Source of the DNA: Alopecurus myosuroides
Taxonomy: Eukaryota > Streptophyta > Magnoliopsida > Poales > Poaceae
DNA: 64,000 bases
Assembly: GCA_028641055.1 (NCBI GenBank)
Contig: CM054059.1
Coordinates: forward strand, 437,994,515 to 438,058,514
Direction: 5' to 3'
The notes beneath the pieces were generated by a model. The model was not told the DNA's origin. It searched no databases and was given only the letters and a program-made list of their open reading frames with translations. This document shows, in pieces, positions 22,221 to 33,069 of the stretch (the first letter of the stretch is position 1; every line of letters starts with the position of its first letter). Position numbers and translations under genes: made by a program.

Positions 22221-25200
22221 TTACTTGTCACTATGGCCTGCCGAAGATGAAGGGCATGGGGAAGATCCGGAGTGAGCTGGTCTAGGAGAAGCTGCAACAC
22301 CCGGCTGTGGCGGCACAGGAGCCGCGAGGAGAGCTGGACGTGGTGAAGGTACAACAGGGTCCCCCCGCCGGACGTACCGAGGGGATGGTGCCCAATTAAA
22401 AAACACCTCAGAAATACTCACTCGACGAGGGGCGGAAGATGTCGGTTGCATCACCAAGTCTGGTTTACCCAACGACTCAGCAGTCGGCGTGGCATCGACT
22501 CCAGACTGGGCTGGGGCAGAAGAAGCTGCAACACCCGTATGTGGGGGTGCAGGAGCTGCAGGAGCCAGAGGTGGAGTGGGCACAGCAGGAGTCACCTGCG
22601 AGAAGCACCCCGTGGGCGGTGTCCAAGCTGGAAGCAGCTGAGAAGTACCTGCTTGATGATATTGTCCCAGGACTGGTTGGTAAGCTAGAAGGGCTGTACG
22701 AGGAAAAGGGACTGAAGATGTCGGTTGCAACACCACGTCTGGCTTACCCAACGACGCAGCAGTTGGCGTGGCATAGACTCCAGACTGAGTTGGGGCAGAA
22801 GAAACTGCAACACCCGTATGTGGAGGTGCAAGAGCTGCAAGACACGGAAATGGAGTGGGCAGAGCAGGAGTCGCCTGCCACAAGGACCCCAGGGGTGGTG
22901 TCCAACTTGGGCGCAACTGAAAAGCAGGAGTGGTCATGTTGATCAACCCTTGCGAGAACATAGCTAAGGCATATGCATGCAATTGCTGCCACTTGATGAT
23001 GCTATCAGGGTTCTCCTTGCACACTCTCTCCATGTGGCCTAGTTGGCCACGGCGGCAGGCACCAGTATAGGTGCACTCAGCAGCACAGTGTCCAACAACA
23101 CCGCACTTGAAGCAGATCATGCCCTGCCCTTGGCTTGGTTGGTAAGATGGAACCACCATGGGAGGATGAGGAATGGACGTGGTCAGTCGCGCCACGTCTT
23201 CTCTACCCACTTCTGCAGCTGTAGGCATGGCGTAGACTCTGGAAGGAGCTGGGCTAGAAGAAAGCCCATCATTTGTCGGTGGTGGTACAGGAGCCACAGG
23301 AGGAGCTAGAGACGGAGATGGCACACCTGGGGTCGCCTGCTGGGAGCAGCCCGAGGGAGATGAGCAAGTTGGGTGCAGCTGAGAAGCAGAACTAGTTATC
23401 TGGACAGACCCTGGCGAGGATGTGGCTAAGTTATGTGCGCTTGCTGGTATCCACTTGATAATTCTGTTAGGGTTCTCTTTGCATACTCGGTCCTTGTGGC
23501 CAGTTCTGCCACATGTGTGGCAGTCACCATTGAAGGTGCAGTGTGCAGCCATGTGTCCATCACCACACTTAAAGCAGATCATGCCCTTCTTCCGGCCTGG
23601 TTTTAGTTTCCCTATCTTTGGTTGCTTCAACTTGGACTGTTCTGTGCTATGAAAATCTCCCTTGGACTTCTTGAAATCAGTTTGCTTAGTAAACTCGCTT
23701 CCCTCAGGGTTACTCCTCTTCTTCTGCATTTCTCGAGGTTGCTTAACTTCATATCTCTTATCTGCCTTGCTGTTAGCATCACTTTGAGGATCGCATAAAA
23801 TATTCTGCACTTCAGGGTTGGTATTTCGAGTCACGACTGAAGAAATTGAAACTATGTTCTTTGACTTATCCAAATCATACTTATTGCCTGTGCTGCTTAT
23901 GTATGGTGACTGTGCTAATGGTGGTTCTCCAGCCAAAAGGCTTTTCCAGAGCCAAACACTCTTTGCTGCAGCAGTAAGGGTTTGAGACACATTTGGAGGT
24001 TGTGCCAATAAAATATTGTATCTCCTCATTTTAAGTTTGTGAATGGCGTTAGAGAAGTCCCGATCACCGGAGATAAGCAGATAATTTGCTGGTGGAGGAT
24101 TGTCAATAGCCCAGAACAGCATGTCAACCAAGATCTTCTTATCACTTGCATCTTTAATCCCTGCATTCGCTAGGAAACAATTGAAAAATGAGAAGATGTT
24201 CTTATAGTAGCATGTAGACATGTAATTCGAAATGCAATACAGTCAGAGCAAAGATTTTGCCGGCTCCACGAATGATATTTGAGATACAGGCCTATAGCGA
24301 TAACTTGGGTCATTCTTCGAACCAGAAGAGGTCTTATACATCACAATTGGTATTACGAAGGGAAATGATAACCAATCACAGAATCTCACTAGCTACTTGT
24401 TAGATGTTATAATGAAATGAAGAAATCAGTTACTCATAAGAGCATATGTCACACATGCTTGCGATCACCCTCACTTATTTGGATGTCTGTATAAACTATA
24501 AACCCTAAAGAAAATGCAGAGAAAACGAATACTAGGAATCATCGAGCCAGTGCGGTTCATGGGCTTACAGTGAATCGTCATTGTGCTGGTGTCTTATAAA
24601 GGAGGAGAAGGTGTTAATGTTTCTTCTTCTGGAGGTTAAGGTGTGTCACTCCCACGGGTGAGGCGGTGACAACCAGGGGTCCCACATTGTTTAGCTCACT
24701 TAGGTGAGCTTGAGCCGAGTTGTGATGTGCTATATGAGGCAGGTCCAACCGGCGTGTTGGAACTGCTCATTGGTGAATGTAAGAACATCATATGGCAATC
24801 GATTAGGCTAATCTGTTCACTATAAAAAAAGAATCCACAAGCCTGAAGTCCATTAGCCGAAGCACATCCCTAAAGCACGGAACTACTAGAACCTAAAATT
24901 TCACTACTTTAGGTTCAGACTATGCCAGATCCATCAATCATACACACACATAAGCATATATCTGAACCAAATAGCGCAGCCATCCCGGAGACAACCGAAA
25001 CGGCGTAATCCAGGTTGCACTGGTAGACCGTTGACCAAGTGATAAGATTAGGGACAAGCTCAGAGCTGCTGGGTCTGATGAGGATGGGGGTTCCATACCG
25101 GCGGGGACGTGGTGGAGCGAGACGCCGGTGCTGGAGAGGGCGTGCTGGACGTTGTGGGCAATCTGGTGGGTGTCTCCGTAGGCGGAGACGGAGATGGCGC

Positions 25201-25330
25201 CTCTGTAGCCGGCGGTGGCGAGGGCGGAGCTCATGTTCTGGACGATGAGCTGAGGGTCGCAGCTGCGGGGGACGCAGCAATTCTCGATGTCCCACCACAC
25301 CGACGTCTTGGCCACCGCGTACTCCCCCAT
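22221..25330 (-). CDS. NYN-domain (PIN-like nuclease) protein with CCHC zinc knuckles and Pro-rich repeats, copy 1
   Basis: There are two coding exons: 25330-25099 and 24160-22221. The donor is GCCG/GTATGG and the acceptor AATGCAG/GG; joined they give 723 codons. The split NYN domain is unmistakable: exon 1 has 'VWWDIENCCVP' and 'VSAYGDTHQIA', exon 2 has 'DKKILVDMLFWAID' and 'LLISGDRDFSNAIHKLKMR'. The acidic residues in these motifs form the metal site in the NYN/limkain b1 (MARF1-like) family of RNases. Two zinc-knuckle modules follow (CFKCGDGHMAAHC and CFKCGVVGHCAAEC). The second module's partner has CRRGQLGH in place of CxxC and has lost a ligand. The tail is three Pro/Ala-rich repeats of about 90 residues. 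An RNA-binding or RNA-cleaving role is inferred from family. It is a duplicate of 35838-38578. Confidence 0.85.
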
Positions 25331-25812
25331 CGCCGGCCGCCGCTGGCCCCCCTGGATTTCGTTGGGGGAAGAGGTGCGTCAGTCGTTGGGGCGTCTGGGG
25401 CTTTTGTGAATTGCGAATTGAATTGCGGCGGCGGCGGCCTTGACGCGGACTCACAAGGACGATGCTGATGCTGACAAGACAACACGCCGGATAGTTCTGG
25501 TGAGTGGGTGACAGCGCAGAGCGGGAGATAATAGCATAAAACTACCACTTTTGGCGCTAATATTCGAAAAACTACAACAAGACGTTTCAATCGCAAAAAT
25601 CTACCACATTTTTTGAAATCGTTCACAAGAAACACTAATCTGTCTCTGTTTGAAAATTGACAACGAGTCTGACAGTGGGACCCACTTGTCAGTCCAATAA
25701 AAACGTAAAAATATGATTTTTCTAGATGGGACCCACTTTTTTTTTTAATACCATACACGGTCAACTCCTGGATATTCCACATTCGCTCGAGCACCTTGCG
25801 TGCGTCTTCTCC

Positions 25813-26882
25813 ATGGCCCGCGAGGGCGCCGCCGGCGTCGTCTACAAGGCCCGCCGCGTCGTCTACAAGGCCCGCCGCGTCGTCCACTGGCCCATGTGCG
25901 TCCGCCCGTTCAAGCCTCCCGTCCTCCCCGGCGGCCTGTGCGACATGTGCGAGGACGGCGACGACATCTTCGGCCCCTGCCCCGCGCTGGACGCGGTGGT
26001 GTCGTCGGTGACGATCGCGTGCCCTCACGTCGGGTGCGGGCGGTTCGTCGTCTAGCACGAGGCTGGCGAGCACCAGAACGCCTGCCCGCACGCGCCCTGC
26101 GACTGAACGGAGCCGGGCTGCGGCGGCTTCGCGGCCTCGCCGACAGCGCTCGCGGGCCACCTCGCGGCCGTCCACGCCGTGCCTGTGCGCATAGTCAACT
26201 ACGGCAAGGTGAGCCGGCTCCAGGTGCCGGCGTCGGTGCCGCGGCTGCTGCTCGTGGCGAGGACGACAGGCGTGTGTTCCTCCTGACCGTGGGCGCTCTC
26301 GGCGGTGCCGGCGCCGCCGCCGTGTCCGTGGTGTGCGTCCGCGCGAGGGCTGTGCCGCGGCTGCTGCTCGTGGCCGAGGACGACGGGCGCGTGTTCCTCC
26401 TGACCATGGGCGCTCTCGGCGGTGCCGGCGCCGCCGCCGTGTCCGTGGTGTGCGTCCGCGCGAGGGCGGTGCCGCGGCTGCTGCTCGTGGCCGAGGACAA
26501 CGGGCGCGTGTTCCTCCTGACCGTGGGCGCTCTCGGCGGTGCCGGCGCCGCCGCCGTGTCCGTGGTGTGCGTCCGCGCGAGGGCGGTGCCGCGGCTGCTG
26601 CTCGTGGCCGAGGACGACGGGCGCGTGTTCCTTTTGACCGTGGGTGCTCTCGGCGGTGCCGGCGCCGCCGCCGTGTCCGTGGTGTGCGTCCGCGCGAGGG
26701 CGGTGCCGCGGCCAAGGTTCACGTGCAAGATGTGGGTGAACCGTGCGGCGAACGGCGGCAAGTCAGACGTGATCCTAGTGGAGATGCAGATGCGGAGCAG
26801 CACATCTGCCGGCGCGGTGGTGGCCGCGGAGGAACCGACGTTCCTGACCGTGTCGCCGGCGTGTCCGCATCGATGCAGTTGA
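25813..26882 (+). pseudogene. Captured SINA-like E3 ubiquitin ligase fragment inside the Pack-MULE
   Basis: Translation from the ATG at 25813 gives features of grass SINA-like proteins: a cysteine-bearing start (MCVRPFKPPVLPGGLCDMC), a Cys/His stretch (ACPHVGC, HEAGEHQNACPHAPC) and a TRAF-like part (AGHLAAVHAVPVRIVNYG, then LLLVAEDDGRVFLL). SINA proteins are RING-type ligases that bind substrates through this C-terminal half. The frame is broken by stops at 26053 and 26104 and by a 1-base deletion near 26257. A 21-24 bp unit near 25841-25884 is doubled (VYKARRV twice), and a 117-bp unit is present four times. The piece is decayed and unlikely to make an active ligase. Confidence 0.75.
26236..26702 (+). 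repeat. Four tandem copies of a 117-bp coding unit
   Basis: The units start with GTGCCGCGGCTGCTGCTCGT at 26236, 26352, 26469 and 26586. The period is 117 bp (116 in the first, which lacks one C). The start of a fifth unit, GTGCCGCGG, is at 26703 before the sequence diverges. Each unit encodes 39 residues (VPRLLLVAEDDGRVFLLTV and so on). The units differ at only a few bases, so the amplification is recent relative to the capture. Confidence 0.95.
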
Positions 26883-27108
26883 CTTTTTCTTTTTTTTTTT
26901 TAGATATTTTCCTTTTTTTCTTAGCTATGCTTACAAGTGGGCCCCACCTGTCATTTTGGGTGTCAATTCGCGCTCAGAGACAGATTTGTGCGTTCCGCGA
27001 CAATCAACGAAAAATGTGGTAGTTTCGTGCGATTGAAACGTCTCCTGGTAGTTTTCCGAATTATAACGCCAAAAGTGGTAGTTTTATGCTATTATCTCGC
27101 AGAGCGGC

Positions 27109-28150
27109 GATACGGACTTACGGAGGGCTCGGTATCCACTTCTACTCCCTCAGTTTCATTCTGCGAAAACCCCCTCACATTGTACGGAGTAGTAGACAAA
27201 CAACGCAGTCCAATCCTCGCCGTCCTCTTCCCCTCCATTCCGCAACCCACCGGCGCATCTCCGCGCGCCTGTTCCTTCTCGTCTGACCGCGCCAACCAGA
27301 CTCCAACGAGGAGGGGAGATCAAGAGGAAAATGATTCCCTTTTCTGCGACCACCGAGCAAAACACGCGTCTTGCCGGCTCCGGCGGCGGCGCTTGTGTCC
27401 TGGAGACCGAATCTGCGGGCGGGCGAAAGGGAAACGACGCTCGTGTCCTTGAGCTCTATGTCGATCTGGTAGGGCGGCGGCACCAGCAGCTTGGGCACGA
27501 GGACGACCTCGACTCCCTCCGCCGGCATCAGGTCCACACGCCGCCGACGGCTTCCCCCTCCGGCCCCGGTACCTCCAGTGGCACGTCCGCGTTGAAGGCA
27601 TCGTCGCGCTCGCTGAGCTCATGTTCGTGGTCGCCAGCCCGAGCTGCGGCTGCCGGCGACCATCTCCCCGAGCTGCTGTCGCCGCCAACCGCTCCGACGT
27701 GTTGCTTCCCGCGACATCCCCAACCTGCTGCTGCCGTCGAGGTCTCTCTCCCCCTCTTCCGCTTCCTCCATCTATTGTTGCTTTTTTTTTTCCCCATTGA
27801 ATGTGTTTCTGTGTCTATGCAACTGGCTGCCCTGGAAACCGGCTACACTGGAAATTATGGATCGATGCACATCTTTGTTTCTCTGTCTATGCAATCATGA
27901 AAGAACACCATGTTCAGTGATAATTTAGGTGGCCAATGGTTAAAAAAATAGATTTGCTTCTTGACAAATGATAGCAATGGATGTTTCTTAGTCATATGAC
28001 AATTTTGTCCACCATTTGCTTTGCACATTCTGGCTGTACCAGTTCATGCATCTTTTAACAAAATCAATCAAGACAAAGCTTGTGATGTTTCCTGTGATGG
28101 ACTTCTCTACATTGTTGTGCTTGGACAATATAGCTACTGTAACTAACTTT
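27109..28150. other. GC-rich then AT-rich DNA, possible gene start, unrecognised
   Basis: The part 27200-27750 is GC-rich and open on both strands (189 codons on plus from 27331; 120 codons on minus from 27537 with VEVVLVPKLLVPPPYQIDIE). Neither product is recognised. It may be a first exon or a captured piece. Confidence 0.25.
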
Positions 28151-28160
28151 AATTCTCTGT

Positions 28161-28213
28161 AGGTTCTACGACGGTATTGTTGAGTCATTTGACAAGTTTT
28201 CAAAAAGGCACAA
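28161..28213 (+). pseudogene. Exon fragment resembling the Tudor-like domain of PDS5-type proteins
   Basis: After an acceptor (TTCTCTGTAG at 28151-28162) the sequence reads FYDGIVESFDKFSKRHKV, which is the strand-turn pattern of the Tudor-like repeat in plant PDS5/cohesin-associated proteins. The next bases (AAG/GTGCGA) could be a donor. No neighbouring exons of such a gene were found within reach, so this looks like a captured or residual exon. The match is short and the call tentative. Confidence 0.35.
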
Positions 28214-28291
28214 GGTGCGAATTCATAAGTGGACAGGTTCCCACTCCCTTATGGTAAATCCCTGGCTCCCAAACTCTTACTCCCTTATGTC

Positions 28292-28406
28292 AGCTAGGAA
28301 TAACAAGAATTGTTAGGGAGTATTGTTGTTTGCTTCTTATTTCGTGCAAAACTATAATGTGCTACCTAACAACAATACTCCCTAACAATTCTTGTTATTC
28401 CTAGCT
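28292..28406. repeat. Perfect 39-bp inverted repeat with a 37-nt loop
   Basis: The arm AGCTAGGAATAACAAGAATT... at 28292-28330 is exactly complementary to 28368-28406. The loop is 28331-28367. No mismatches were found. If transcribed it would fold into a long hairpin of near-miRNA-precursor size. No TA or other clear target duplication flanks it. Confidence 0.95.
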
Positions 28407-31400
28407 GAATGATCAAGCTAGCAGTAGTGCAAGGTCCAGTAGCTTCAGTTTTTCAGATTTGCTACCTTACAAAATATGTCACTTAGATAGTTAGATGCAG
28501 GTGCAAAATTTTCGAATGTCAACAAATCACCATTTTAAACTCATGTGCACTTGGAGCAAATATGTCACTTGTTTGAGAAAATATGTCACTTGTCAGGTTT
28601 CAGATATGTCACTTCTTTTTCTCTTCCTTTTGTAATCATGCATCTGCTGCTTTTCATCATCAGGAGATATGTGACCAGAGGATGTACTCCATGAGACCAG
28701 AAGATGTGACCATAAGTGCAGCAAAAGAAAAAGACTGCTTTTCATCATAGGTGTACGACACTTTTCATCTGAAACTTGTCCGGTGGATTTGGCTGTCCGC
28801 TGGATGGGCATCAAATAACCAACGGGGTACGTCGGATTGGTCTGTCGTACAAGCATCGGACAGAAAATGTCGGATGCAAAGTAATTTCGATGCAAAAAAC
28901 CAAGACAAGGTACTCCATGAGACCAAAAGATGTGACCAGAAGATGATATCTCTACCAAGAATGATCTTGTGTGCATGCATGTTTGAAGATGTATGCAGCA
29001 TGAATGTATAGCATTATTTTGTTCATTGCTGTGAGCCTGTGATGTTGCCCTGTTGCTTGTGATGAATGTATGTCGCATTTTAGAATGCCCTATGTATGTG
29101 TATACAAATTTTTTATACATGGTTTGCCGTGTGTTGTAAATGTCCAAAAAATAGGGAAGGTCATGCCCAATTTTCTTTCATTTCTAAACCACATCATGTT
29201 TTGAATTCCAGAAACATACAGTTCTGAGATAGCAAAGCCCAAATGAGGAAACCATGGAGAAGAATTTCTATAGTTCTGAGATAACGAAAACCCAAAATGT
29301 GGATTGGGGGTGCAGCTTCATGTATCATCATCAACCAAAATCAAACATTCATGTACAATATCATCATCTATTGCGACATTCTACTCCAGGCCTGATGATC
29401 TGAGCGGCAGGCTTGCAGCTAAAGACGACATTGTGCCCCCAGGAATATTTTGCTTATTATGCCACCACAAATATTGTTCTCATTATGCCACCAGAAATTT
29501 AATTTTACTCGTTATGCCACCAGGAATATGTATACACACTTGTGTGGTTGTTTGCTGCCATAGTGTGAGGCCATTTTATAGACTTTTTTTTATGCATTAA
29601 CCTCTCTGCAAAATTCTGTAGCATGTATATGCATTTGAATCTTGAAGTCTTGATGCCACATCGCACAGTCACATGTATAGAGTGCATGCACCACTTGGGT
29701 GTCAAGAAAATGAGCACTTTATTTCCTGAATTATGAACATGAAGTACATCATAATTTGTCATTTTACTGTCATTTTCAACAACCTGAATGTCTACTTGCT
29801 ATTCCTGAGGTTATAGGTTACATGCAATTTTACTGGGGTTAAAAAACCTGCAAATATCTACTCCAGTACTTGAGGAGTAACACCTCATTTTCTCTCCTGC
29901 AAGCATTAGAGTTTCTGGTCCTGATACTTGAGGAGTACCATACTAGATGCAGGTATTTAGCCTAGCGTACCTCTTTGAAAAATCAGTAGTTGTTCACTAT
30001 GGAAATAATATTACCAAATGAAACATGATAATGAATAATGATGTAACCAAGGTTAACTAGAGTACCAATTACTTGATGAATATCCAGTCTTGCGCTAACC
30101 TGAATATTCAGTCTGCACTAACCTGAGTATGGGGACACATAACTTATTAATTGTAGTAGTATCAGATTTGAGAAGGCCTCCATGGTTTAAATATACAAGC
30201 AATATTTTACATATATTGCTTGTATTTTCGAACAAACAATTTCTGCCAATGCCTATACTCAAACAAACTGATGAGTCCATGTTCTCAGAGATTGCAATTT
30301 TATCATCAAAGATTTTTGCACCGAAGTACCTAGTTTTACTTTCTGTCATTAACAAAGATTTTATCATCAATTTGTCATTTCTCTGTCATTAACAAGACAA
30401 GGTATATGAGAACAGAAGATTCTACCTCCACCAAAACTTCTTGCACCCTACAAAATTGTCTGATACAACTACTTTTAGCTGCAGGTTATATCAACACATA
30501 GCCAAGAAATACCATGAAATGGTACAAGGAACAAATGTCAAAATTCTCCATGCATTTTTGGTGAAGAGGCTAACTAAAATAAAAGAAAGCAAGAGAAATA
30601 AAACAATATATCCATATTACAGAAGCACTCCATATTAAATATAAATGATGCTTTACTGAATTCAATGGATCATCTAGCTAAATCCTTACAGGCTAATTTT
30701 CATCAGGCCAGTGAAAGAAATGAGTAGTCGTTTACATATTTAAAAATATTCTCTAGGACATTGCTTTACAGATTTCTCAGTTTGGTTCAGTTGCTCTTTT
30801 CTGTAAATTTGAATATTTGGTCCTATACTTCTATGTACTCCCTATTACAGAAGTACTCAACATTAAAGAAAGGAGTATTAATTATCTTTCTGTTTTATTC
30901 ATGTTGCTTGCTGAATGTGCCTCGCGCAACTGTATTTTTAAACACTTGCATACTTCTCTATATGGATTCCTCTCTCTAGTGGTCAATTTCAATTCTTTGT
31001 ACAAGACACTGATCAAATGATTCTATGTTCAAACTTGATTCATCATCACAAAGGACATTAAAATATCTTGCAAAATCACATTAAACTTAATTTAACATTA
31101 CAAATAGAAGTTAAACCATGCTCTATTTATTAGGGAATGGACTTTTCTAATACATGAAAATAATAAACGTGTAAGGACATCCCTTGAAAAAGTAATGATC
31201 CAACATTGTTATCCTTCCTTACCTTCGATCCTCACCACAGCAATCATTGCTAATCGGTTGTTGCCCGATAAAAGCTCGTAGGGGGAGCCCTGGCATGCCG
31301 GTCCAGGTTGTACCTGCGAGCTAGGACTGTGTAGCAACTTGATGGCCAAATCATGTTTATTTTGACAATGATGTGAATCATGCTAGACATTGAGGTATAC

Positions 31401-32500
31401 ACTAGAGAGAATTTAATCCTGAATAATTATGTTCGATGAGATACTATAAGACAGGGTCGACCGCTACTGGACTACATTTTGGTTTGTAAATTAGTACATA
31501 CATCTAATAAATTCATTGATATGCAACTGTTTTGGAAGTTACTTACCTTCTTATAAATTCAGTGAGTTTCGACATTTAGATGACCATAAAGCTCTGCTAT
31601 ATAGGCTCTCATTACGATCCAGGCATTGCCTGTTTTCCTTTGAGCTTGGCATAGGATATTTCTTGCTTTCGTGTCCTCTATAGATGAAAAATGGTAGAAC
31701 TAAGTCTGAGCATCAATTTGTAGAAGCTGGCTGCCTTGGCCTGTGTCTAGCGTGAATCCAACTTCTCCACATTTATTTTAATGTAATATCGTAAAAGTGC
31801 CGCGAGATATATTCTATAGTAGCTGGTGTTTTCTCTTCGCTCTCCATCTTTTGAATAGGAAAGAAAATCCTGTGCCTGGAGCAATGGAACTGATCATTTT
31901 GGCATGCCCGCTGCAGGTATAGCTGATACCATCATTTTGCTACTTTTGTTTTGAATGGTGTGGTTATTTTATTACTCCCACACTATCTAAATTATCCTGT
32001 GTTTGGTAACTTACGAAATGTCCAGATGGACCAGTAGTCATGGGTTATGACGATTGTGTGTTTATTTTCAATCCGTGAGCAGGATAACTGTGGAATCTGA
32101 AAAGATTTAGAGTGTTTCTCATTCTTGTGCAGATCAAAAAGAAGAAAATCTGAAGTCTAAATTCTGTAGGTAAGATGCTGCTGTACATGCATATATTTAT
32201 TCTTTCACTTGGTGCAAGTAATCGAAATTCATCTGAAACATAATGATCCAAATTGCCTTTACCATTATAGTGTGATAATGATCTTTGAATTAAATTGCCA
32301 CCATGCTCTTCAACCATCACTTCCAACACTACCAGGCAAATCTTCGTCGGTGGAGGCCACGACTACGTGCTCTACTACCTGTCTACATCCCACCAGCGAG
32401 CGTCCCGGAGTGAGAGAACATCGGCTATGCGTGAGCCAAATATTGGCTTCACTTGCGGGCTGAGTTCATGCAATAAATATGTGTTTCTTGATATTGAATG
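28407..32500. other. AT-rich DNA without recognised genes, probably Helitron interior in part
   Basis: No domain is recognisable in any frame over this 4 kb. Small repeats occur: TACTCCATGAGACCA(G/A)AAGATGTGACC at about 28686 and 28911, and three to four copies of TTATGCCACCA(G/C) at 29456-29525. A short open, spliced-looking piece near 32338-32400 (after the acceptor-like CACTACCAG) is unrecognised. Confidence 0.4.
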
Positions 32501-32504
32501 GTTC

Positions 32505-32543
32505 TTATATGTGTTCCGTTGCATCGCACGGGCACTTTGCTAG
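32505..32543 (+). mobile_element. Helitron 3' terminus
   Basis: The end reads CCGTTGCATCGCACGG, a short GC-rich hairpin, followed by GCACTTTG and CTAG, then T. A hairpin 10-12 nt before a CTRR end, with insertion before T, is the Helitron signature, and this very hairpin is common in grass Helitrons. The 5' TC end could not be located, so the extent to the left is unknown. Confidence 0.65.
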
Positions 32544-32544
32544 T

Positions 32545-33069
32545 AGTAAAGAAAATGAAACGAGGAATTAAACATTGTGTGCCTCACATGAACTAGCTAG
32601 TTAGCCAGATCATTGCTGCAACAATTACATTGGAGAAACAATAGTTAGACGCCGCCAAAATTAGCGCAAAATCTTCTCTACAACTATTGCTGCATCTGTC
32701 GAAGGTGGCGTTGTTATAATTACCATCTAACTCAGATATTGACTCGCTCAAACAAGTAATGAACGATGATTCTCAACATGTAGAGTAGCTAGCTAGATAA
32801 TGAATGAAGCAATGAAAAAATCAAATAAAATGCCAGATTATTGCAACATCGATATCCTACACATATAGAGTATATAAGGAGCGTATAAAGTGCACAAAGT
32901 TACTCATGATACTTGTGTATGCATTATATTGGTTCCCATTGCATAAGGGGTTATTGTTCTAATCATCGGCCAATTCACATAGTGCCTTAGAAAAATAAGT
33001 ACTGAACAAAGCACATGACACCAATTCAAGGGACTTGCAATAACATTGTTGTTGACTCTCACCACTACT
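32545..33069. other. Intergenic DNA, nothing recognised
   Basis: AT-rich sequence between the Helitron end and the left border of duplication copy 2. No gene or repeat was recognised. Confidence 0.5.

Larger units (their letters stand above)
19057..25495. repeat. Segmental duplication, copy 1
   Basis: This segment is collinear with 33070-38763 in the same orientation. Shared blocks include the leader-like stretch from ATTTGCTTTGAGATTCATGC (19130/33150), the block with GTTGGTATTTCAAAGAGGAGG (19868/33908), the whole NYN gene, and the region upstream of its first exon ending GACTCACAAGGACGATGC. Similarity fades at both borders. Copy 1 has no counterpart for the SINE, the hAT MITE, two of the Stowaways and the exonic MITE of copy 2. 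Confidence 0.85.
25515..27108. mobile_element. Pack-MULE (Mutator-like element) carrying a SINA-like gene fragment, with 9-bp target duplication
   Basis: The element spans 25524-27099. It has long terminal inverted repeats of about 170 bp: GAGATAATAGCATAAAACTA at the left is inverted at the right (TAGTTTTATGCTATTATCTC), and similarity continues inward through the 'ACTACCACTTTTGGCG', 'GACGTTTCAATCGCA' and 'GGGACCCACTTGTCAG' blocks. A perfect 9-bp direct repeat, GCAGAGCGG, flanks it (25515-25523 and 27100-27108). Nine-base duplications and long TIRs define Mutator-like elements. There is no transposase inside, only a GC-rich captured gene piece. It lies just past the right border of duplication copy 1. 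Confidence 0.93.

Noticed and set aside
26236..26702. Regular repeats that could suggest a CRISPR-like array
   Set aside because: The units are 117 bp, adjacent without spacers, and coding. This is a plant genome.
25231..26715. A 494-codon minus-strand frame rich in Arg, His and Ala, and similar long frames in the same region
   Set aside because: It is the opposite strand of the GC-rich 117-bp repeats. Composition is dictated by the repeat, no domain is present, and the SINA-like motifs are on the plus strand.
27175..27537. Minus-strand frame MDLMPAEGVEVVLVPKLLVP as a gene start
   Set aside because: Composition is suggestive, but no family, upstream promoter or downstream exon could be supported. 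It is kept only as an unrecognised GC-rich stretch.
31230..31330. GC-rich block with AGGTTGTACC that looked like a structured RNA
   Set aside because: No consistent cloverleaf or known ncRNA fold could be drawn by eye, and there are no conserved boxes.
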